A stretch of 64,000 bases of DNA, taken from assembly GCF_031979925.1 (NCBI RefSeq), contig NZ_DALZFB010000002.1, forward strand, positions 248,001 to 312,000, in the 5' to 3' direction. Origin of the DNA: Pseudescherichia sp031979925 (lineage in GTDB: Bacteria; Pseudomonadota; Gammaproteobacteria; Enterobacterales; Enterobacteriaceae). The position numbers were made by a program, and so were the translations under genes. Position 1 is the first letter of the stretch, and every line of letters starts with the position of its first letter. The notes beneath the pieces were generated by a model, which was given only the letters and a program-made list of their open reading frames with translations, was not told where the DNA came from and did no database searches. Below are positions 58,983-64,000 of the stretch, one piece after another.

Positions 58983-59276
58983 ATGAATAGATTTGATGAT
59001 AAAAGATTGACCGATATTGTGCTGGGAGAAGCCATTCTTGCTCTTTTGAGCGAGGGCGATCCCATAACGCCATACAGTTTGATAGCAAAACTTCAGCAAA
59101 TGGCAGCCTCAGAGAATTTGGCATTCAGAAAGCAGGCCTGTATCAGCGCCCTTCTGGAAGTGCAAAGCAGCCTTACATTTCAACATGAAGGTCTCTTTCC
59201 GGAGGCTTATCCTCCGGAATTCAGCGGCTTTCAGGCAGGTAGTGACTATCCCTCCGGCAGTAAAATGATCCACTGA
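58983..59276 (+). CDS. YmgB/AriR-like small regulator
   Basis: This 97-residue protein has the core 'IVLGEAILALLSEGDPITPYSLIAKLQQMAASENLAFRKQACISALLEV', which aligns with E. coli YmgB/AriR (VLGQAVTNLMLSGD...ILSLIHSLE...). That family acts as connector/antagonist in RcsB and biofilm/acid-resistance control. The C-terminal 35 residues (FQHEGLFPEAYPPEF...) are extra. A 246-bp region before it holds no other gene. Confidence 0.65.
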   Translation: MNRFDDKRLTDIVLGEAILALLSEGDPITPYSLIAKLQQMAASENLAFRKQACISALLEVQSSLTFQHEGLFPEAYPPEFSGFQAGSDYPSGSKMIH

Positions 59277-59464
59277 TAGCCCGAGCGCTATCTTCCCTTC
59301 GGATCATTCTACTCTGTCCTCGATCGCGCGTATGGCCATGGCATTGTCCTGTTTATGCGCGCAATCAGTAGTGCGTTCCATCTGCTGTTGTAATACCTCC
59401 GTCGTGTAAAAAATACCCTGAATACCCCTGCTGCCAACCTCATACTCAGCTCTTGAACCTCAAT

Positions 59465-59483
59465 AATGTTATGTTATAACATT
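59465..59483. promoter_or_regulatory. Zur box of the zinc-chaperone/importer operon
   Basis: AATGTTATGTTATAACATT has perfect 8-bp arms AATGTTAT/ATAACATT and a 3-base spacer. It fits the enterobacterial Zur consensus and lies 26 bp before the COG0523 gene. The remainder of the 232-bp gap (59277-59508) has no gene. Confidence 0.85.
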
Positions 59484-59508
59484 AACGAAATAATGAGAGG
59501 TAAGTAAA

Positions 59509-60747
59509 ATGGCACAAGCAAGTCTAAAAACAGGCGAAGCAAAAAGATTACCGGTTACCGTCCTGTCCGGATTTTTAGGTGCAGGGAAAACCACGCTGCT
59601 TAACCATATCCTGAATAACCGGGAGAGCAGGCGCGTGGCAGTTATCGTTAACGATATGTCAGAGGTCAATATCGACGCCGCGCTGGTGAGGGACGGCGGG
59701 GCCGAGCTGTCACGTACCGACGAGAAGCTGGTAGAGATGAGCAACGGCTGCATCTGCTGCACGCTGCGGGAGGACCTGCTGGTTGAGGTGAATCGCCTGG
59801 CGCGGGAGGGGCGTTTTGACCAGCTGGTGATCGAGTCCACCGGTATCGCGGAGCCGCTCCCGGTCGCAGAGACCTTTACCTTCGCCGACGATGAGGGGCG
59901 CAGCCTTGCCGACGTAGCGCGCCTCGATACCATGGTTACCGTCATTGATGCCTTCAACTTTCTTAACGACTACGGCTCGGAAGAGAGCATTCACTCGCGG
60001 GGAGAGTCGTTAGGAGAGGACGATACCCGTACCGTAGTGGATCTGCTGATCGAGCAGGTAGAGTTTTGCGATGTGCTGGTGATTAACAAAATCGATCTGA
60101 TCAGCGACGAGCAGCAGCGCAGGTTGCTGGCTATTCTGCGCTCCCTCAACCCTGGGGCGAAAGTGGTGACTGCACAATTCGGCCGGGTGCCGCTTAGCGA
60201 GGTACTGAACACCGGACTGTTCGATTTTGCCAAAGCCGCTCAGTCGCCGGGCTGGCTTAAGGAGCTGCGTGGAGAGCATACCCCGGAGACGGAGGAGTAT
60301 GGCATCACCAGCTTTGCTTACCGCGCCCGGCGTCCTTTCCACCCGGCCCGCTTTGCGCAGGTGCTGGAAAACGAACTGACGGGCGTGGTGCGCTCAAAAG
60401 GCTACTTCTGGCTGGCCAGCCGACCAGAATTTGCCGGCTCCTGGTCCCATGCGGGCGGCGTGGCTCGCCAGGGGCTGGCGGGAAGCTGGTGGGCCAGCAC
60501 TCCCCGGGAGCGCTGGCCTGAGGATGAGGAGTCGTTGCAGTTTATTATGGCTAACTGGCTTGAGGGGGTCGGCGATGCCCGTCAGGAGCTGGTCTTCATT
60601 GGAATGGAGATGGACGAGGCGCGGCTGCGGATGCAGCTGGATGCCGCCCTGCTGACGGACAGGGAGATGGCCGAGGGGCCGCAGCGGTGGACAGGCTACG
60701 ACGATCCCATCGACCCCTGGTTTGAGGAGAGCAGAGATGCGCAATAG
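59509..60747 (+). CDS. COG0523 GTP-dependent zinc metallochaperone (ZigA/YeiR type)
   Basis: This 412-residue G3E-family GTPase has Walker A GFLGAGKTT (21-29), the metal-binding CICC motif (81-84), 'VIESTGIAEP' and NKID. It has a C-terminal CobW_C domain. Proteins of this type deliver zinc to client enzymes under zinc shortage. The Zur box in front gives direct support for zinc. Its last 11 bases overlap the binding-protein gene, so chaperone and importer are co-translated. Confidence 0.9.
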   Translation: MAQASLKTGEAKRLPVTVLSGFLGAGKTTLLNHILNNRESRRVAVIVNDMSEVNIDAALVRDGGAELSRTDEKLVEMSNGCICCTLREDLLVEVNRLAREGRFDQLVIESTGIAEPLPVAETFTFADDEGRSLADVARLDTMVTVIDAFNFLNDYGSEESIHSRGESLGEDDTRTVVDLLIEQVEFCDVLVINKIDLISDEQQRRLLAILRSLNPGAKVVTAQFGRVPLSEVLNTGLFDFAKAAQSPGWLKELRGEHTPETEEYGITSFAYRARRPFHPARFAQVLENELTGVVRSKGYFWLASRPEFAGSWSHAGGVARQGLAGSWWASTPRERWPEDEESLQFIMANWLEGVGDARQELVFIGMEMDEARLRMQLDAALLTDREMAEGPQRWTGYDDPIDPWFEESRDAQ

Positions 60748-61747
60748 TCGTCTGCTCCTGCTCGCCGCGCTGCTCGGCTTTGCCACCGTCGCGCCCGCCG
60801 CCGCTTTTCCCGTCACGGTAGAGAACTGCGGCGTGAAACAAACCTTTACCGCGCCGCCGCAAAAGGTGGTCACCGTCGGCCAGCACGAAACCGAACTCCT
60901 GCTGGCCCTCGGGCTGGGAAGTAAAATCAGCGCCACCTCGGTGTGGTTTGGCAAGCTACCCGAGTCGCTCGCCGGGGAGGGCAAGGATCTAAAGAAACTG
61001 GCGGAGAACTCGCCGTCGTTTGAAGCAGTGGTGGCTGAGAGGCCGGATCTGGTTCTCGCCCAGTATCACTGGCACATTGGACCGCAGGGAGAGGTAGGAA
61101 CCCGGGAGCAGTTTGCCAGCCTCGGGATCAAAACGTGGATTTCACCTGCCGACTGCATCGGTAAAAACGTGACCGATACCTCTAACGCCGACGGGGCGCG
61201 GAGCGTTCCCTTCTCATTGCAGGCCATTGAAGAGGAGGTGAGTCAGCTGGCGGCCATCTTCGGCACTCCTGAGCGCGGCCGGAAGCTCAATCAGGCGCTG
61301 GCCGAACGCATCGCCCATGCGCAGCGCCAGGCTGATGCTCATCGCCAGCATCCGCTGAAGGTGGTGTTCTGGTTCTCCAGCAGTCGTCTGAACGGCGATC
61401 CGTGGGTGGCGGGTAACTATGGTGCCCCCGGCTGGATAAGCAAAACCCTCGGCCTCATCAACGTTGTTGAGTCAAAGGATGAGTGGCCCGCGGTGACCTG
61501 GGAGTCCATCGCCCGCGCTCAGCCTGATATCATCGTTATTGCTGATATGGAACGCCGTCTCTACCCGGCTGACGACGTGGCGGTGAAGGCGCAGTTCCTG
61601 CGCAGCGATCCAGTGACGAAGGCGATCCCGGCCGTGAAAAACAACCGCATCATCGTGGTGCCTGCCATGTCTCTGAACCCTTCCTTACGCAACGTGGACG
61701 CCGTTGAGCTGATTGGCGGCAGGCTGGCGGATCGGGCTAAACCATGA
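60737..61747 (+). CDS. Metal-complex ABC transporter substrate-binding protein (BtuF/FepB type)
   Basis: The protein has 336 residues from ATG 60737. It has a Sec signal (about 1-28, ending PAAAF), then a helical-backbone binding fold: 'PQKVVTVGQHETELLLALGLGSKISATSVWFG', 'AVVAERPDLVLAQYHWH' and 'TWESIARAQPDIIVIADMER'. It is of the class that binds siderophores, haem or cobalamin. In a Zur-controlled operon a zinc-metallophore complex is the likely cargo. Confidence 0.85.
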   Translation: MRNSRLLLLAALLGFATVAPAAAFPVTVENCGVKQTFTAPPQKVVTVGQHETELLLALGLGSKISATSVWFGKLPESLAGEGKDLKKLAENSPSFEAVVAERPDLVLAQYHWHIGPQGEVGTREQFASLGIKTWISPADCIGKNVTDTSNADGARSVPFSLQAIEEEVSQLAAIFGTPERGRKLNQALAERIAHAQRQADAHRQHPLKVVFWFSSSRLNGDPWVAGNYGAPGWISKTLGLINVVESKDEWPAVTWESIARAQPDIIVIADMERRLYPADDVAVKAQFLRSDPVTKAIPAVKNNRIIVVPAMSLNPSLRNVDAVELIGGRLADRAKP

Positions 61748-62775
61748 GTCATGCCTTACCGGGATGGCGCGCTGCTGGCCTTATGCTGGCCTGCGTGCCG
61801 GGGCTGCCGCTGATGCTGGCGCTGGCGGCGACGATTGGCGATATGCCGGTTTCGTTTATGGATACCGCAAAGTCTATTAGTAACGGGCTGGGGATCACCG
61901 CCTTTCCCCTCCCTGCCTTAGAGGCCGGGATCGTCTGGCAGTATCGGATGAGCCGGGCGGTGATGGCTGCCTGCAGCGGCGGCGGACTGGCGCTATGTGG
62001 GCTGGTGATGCAGGCTATTTTGCGTAACCCGCTGGCGGAACCCTATCTACTGGGCATTTCCGCAGGGGCTTCGCTGGGGGCAGTAGGGGTGATGCTGCTG
62101 GGTATCGGCGGCAGCGCCCTGAGCGTCAGCGGCGGGGCATTCGTCGGTGCCTGTCTGGCGTTTGGCCTGATTGTGCTGATCACCCGTGGCATGAGCGACA
62201 GTCCGCCGCGTATCCTGCTGGCGGGCATTGCCGGTACCCAGCTGTTTAACGCGCTGACGGCGTACGTGGTCAGCACCTCGGCCAATGCCGAGCAGTCGCG
62301 CAGCGTGATGTTCTGGCTGCTGGGGAGCTTAAGCGGCGTACGCTGGCCGGATGCGCTGCTGAGCCTGGGGGTGACGCTACTGGGATTTCTGATCGTAATG
62401 CGATTTGCGCGTGCGCTCGATACCTTCACCTTTGGCGATGAGGTCTCGACTACGCTCGGGATCCCGGTGACCTTTGTGCGTATTGCGCTGCTGCTGACCA
62501 CGGCGCTGATCACCGCTAACATCGTCAGCGCCATCGGTGCGGTCGGTTTTGTCGGCCTGGTCATTCCCCACATAACGCGGATGCTCACCGGCGCGGGCCA
62601 TGCCGTCACGGTGCCCGTGGCCTTTCTCATTGGCAGCCACTTTATGATCGTGGCCGATATTGTCTCGCGGACGTTGATTACCCATCAGGTGCTGCCCATC
62701 GGAGTGGTCACTGCCCTGGTGGGCGCGCCCGCCTTTGTTGTGCTCCTCTACCGGAGCCGGGAGAAGAATCAGTGA
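61744..62775 (+). CDS. FecCD-family ABC permease
   Basis: This 343-residue permease has about ten transmembrane helices, with 'MQAILRNPLAEPYLLGISAGASLGAVGVMLLG' and 'GFVGLVIPHITRMLTG', both typical of FecCD/BtuC. Four-base overlaps on both sides tie it to the binding-protein and ATPase genes. Confidence 0.93.
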   Translation: MSHALPGWRAAGLMLACVPGLPLMLALAATIGDMPVSFMDTAKSISNGLGITAFPLPALEAGIVWQYRMSRAVMAACSGGGLALCGLVMQAILRNPLAEPYLLGISAGASLGAVGVMLLGIGGSALSVSGGAFVGACLAFGLIVLITRGMSDSPPRILLAGIAGTQLFNALTAYVVSTSANAEQSRSVMFWLLGSLSGVRWPDALLSLGVTLLGFLIVMRFARALDTFTFGDEVSTTLGIPVTFVRIALLLTTALITANIVSAIGAVGFVGLVIPHITRMLTGAGHAVTVPVAFLIGSHFMIVADIVSRTLITHQVLPIGVVTALVGAPAFVVLLYRSREKNQ

Positions 62776-63545
62776 ACATGAGCGCTGAACGGCTGGAGGT
62801 TACCCTCCAGTCGCGAAAAATCCTTCACAATGTCAGCCTGGCGCTGGCGGGCGGGCAGACTATCGGCCTGCTGGGGCCCAACGGCTCGGGTAAATCGACG
62901 CTGCTCCGCTGCCTGGCCGGGCTGTATCCTGCGCTTAAACCACGTATTCGCCTCAATGGCGATCCGTTAAGCGCTCTTCCGCTGAAAATGCTGGCGCGCC
63001 GGATGGCCTTCGTCCCCCAGCATGCGGAGGCTGACGGGGATCTCAGCGTAGAGCAGATCGTTCGCCTTGGACGTACGCCGCACCGCCTGACGTTTGGCTC
63101 CCTGCGTGCCGACGATCGGGCTGCCATAGAGGAGGCGATGAGCCTGATGCAGCTGGCCGGGCTGCGGCATCGGCTGTGGCGTCAGCTCTCCGGCGGGGAG
63201 CGCCAGCGGTGCCAGATTGCCCGGGCGCTGGCCCAGCAGCCGGAAGTTCTGCTGCTTGATGAACCCACCAACCATCTTGATATCCATCATCAGCTGGAGC
63301 TGATGGGGTTGATATCCCGGCTGCCAATGACGGTGGTGATTGCCCTGCACGATCTCAATCTGGCGGCAAACTACTGCCAGCAGCTGGTGCTGATCGAGAC
63401 GGGAAAAGTTGTCAGCGTGGGGACGCCAGAGACGGTGCTCACTCCGGATGAGATCGAGAAGCGGTGGAAAGTGAAGGCAAAGGTGCAGAGAGAGGAGGGC
63501 GGCGCGATGAGTATTTACTATCTCCCCATCCGCCGCCCGATATAA
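62772..63545 (+). CDS. ABC ATPase, FecE/BtuD type
   Basis: This 257-residue ATPase has Walker A GPNGSGKST, signature LSGGERQRCQIARAL, Walker B VLLLDEPTNHLD and switch His ALHDLNLA. The GTG at 62772 overlaps the permease stop; the ATG at 62778 is an alternative start. It is the last gene of the Zur-boxed operon and ends 2 bp before a convergent gene. Confidence 0.92.
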   Translation: MNMSAERLEVTLQSRKILHNVSLALAGGQTIGLLGPNGSGKSTLLRCLAGLYPALKPRIRLNGDPLSALPLKMLARRMAFVPQHAEADGDLSVEQIVRLGRTPHRLTFGSLRADDRAAIEEAMSLMQLAGLRHRLWRQLSGGERQRCQIARALAQQPEVLLLDEPTNHLDIHHQLELMGLISRLPMTVVIALHDLNLAANYCQQLVLIETGKVVSVGTPETVLTPDEIEKRWKVKAKVQREEGGAMSIYYLPIRRPI

Positions 63546-63547
63546 CC

Positions 63548-64000
63548 CTACCGGTGCAGGTAAGTGTTAACCCCGAGGTAGCGCGTGAAGGCCTCCTGCA
63601 AAATTTCGGCGCTGGCGGAGTGGTTCATCGCCACGTGGTGCTCAAAGCCGTTGCGGCAGATCCACGCCAGCAGATTCTCCAGGTGCGGAACCTGAATCAC
63701 CGCCCGGCAGCCGACGGTATCCAGCGGATCGTCCACCGATTGTCCCTCGCCGACGTAGGCTTTGATCTCGCCGGTGAGATCGTCCGTGCTCAGACGGAAG
63801 TAGGTCAGGTTGCCGCTCTTCAGGCGACCATGAACCGCCCCGCAGGTGTTCTCTTTCCCGACGGTGGTGCCGATGATATCGGCGGTGCCCATATGCGGAT
63901 CTTCAAGGCTGGCCGCCGCGAAGTTACCGCAGTGGAACAGCACGCACTTGTCGCGATCGTCGCCAAAGTTGTTGTTCCAGTCGGCAATAGACGCCGGGCT
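63548..64000 (-). CDS. L-fucose/L-arabinose isomerase family protein, C-terminal part (runs off the window)
   Basis: The frame stays open to the right edge (…ADWNNNFGDDRDKCVLFHCGNFAAAS…), so the GTG near 63943 is internal and the gene begins outside. The visible 150 residues fit the C-terminus of COG2407-type sugar isomerases, with 'FHCGN', 'GNLTYFRLSTDDLTGEIKAYVGEGQ' and the metal/substrate-site 'GFEHHVAMNHSASAEILQEAFTRYLGVNTYLH'. Substrate and operon cannot be judged from this part. Confidence 0.78.
   Translation of the reverse strand, partial: SPASIADWNNNFGDDRDKCVLFHCGNFAAASLEDPHMGTADIIGTTVGKENTCGAVHGRLKSGNLTYFRLSTDDLTGEIKAYVGEGQSVDDPLDTVGCRAVIQVPHLENLLAWICRNGFEHHVAMNHSASAEILQEAFTRYLGVNTYLHR

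Noticed and set aside
1..64000. CRISPR arrays, IS elements or transposases
   Set aside because: No regularly spaced repeats and no transposase-like protein were found; the only recombinase is the fibre invertase.

Overview
The window looks like a chromosome segment from a member of the Enterobacteriaceae close to Enterobacter, Klebsiella or Kosakonia. The left end carries a conserved enteric core order (hspQ start, rlmI, acyP, tusE, yccA, serT) with proteins close to those of E. coli. The purine cluster further right matches the hpx system described in Klebsiella. The genus cannot be fixed from sequence reading alone.

Region 1 (1-5800) is housekeeping: 23S rRNA methyltransferase, acylphosphatase, tRNA thiolation and BI-1 family genes, an orphan OppA-like binding protein and tRNA-Ser(UGA). 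Region 2 (5890-11300) is AT-rich accessory DNA just after serT. It holds an SOS-boxed pore-forming colicin that joins a colicin A-like translocation domain to an E1-like pore domain. Its E1-type immunity gene lies convergently behind it, and a divergent lipoprotein made almost only of the TolA C-terminal domain lies in front. A DMT transporter, a GNAT-like gene, a small basic peptide gene behind three hairpins, and dsbG follow.

Region 3 (11677-29538) is a headless prophage, most simply a contractile tailocin. It has a repressor with palindromic operators, O-like and DnaB-like replication genes, a LexA-boxed small gene, a DUF1133 gene in the antiterminator position, a full lysis cassette (holin, SAR endolysin, Rz/Rz1) and then a complete contractile tail. 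No terminase, portal, capsid or integrase gene is present: Rz1 and the first tail gene are 10 bp apart. The tail chaperone has a -1 slippery site. The fibre gene is cut by a Hin/Gin-type crossover site, paired with an inverted site beside a Gin-like invertase, so the fibre tip and its chaperone can be switched.

Region 4 (29567-50873) is a purine-to-oxamate nitrogen-scavenging cluster. HpxDE oxidises hypoxanthine/xanthine, HpxO-HpxT-HpxQ convert urate to allantoin, HpxA/HpxB give allantoate, and HpxK/HpxJ with HpxWXYZ complete the breakdown. GuaD, three transport systems and two regulators (HpxS, HpxU) are included. I can read sigma-54 type -24/-12 promoters in front of six transcription units and two NtrC-like palindromes, a coherent nitrogen-limitation layer. 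hpxR, known from Klebsiella, is not seen.

Region 5 (51063-58736) is a seven-gene operon: a TauD/AtsK-like dioxygenase, a sugar-type ABC importer with a Tat-like binding protein, an alkaline-phosphatase-superfamily protein and a sugar-1-dehydrogenase-like SDR. It looks like an undescribed route for a sulfonated, sulfated or phosphorylated sugar. Region 6 (58983-64000) has a YmgB/AriR-like gene, a Zur-boxed operon joining a COG0523 zinc chaperone to a FecCD-type metal-complex importer, and the end of a sugar isomerase gene.
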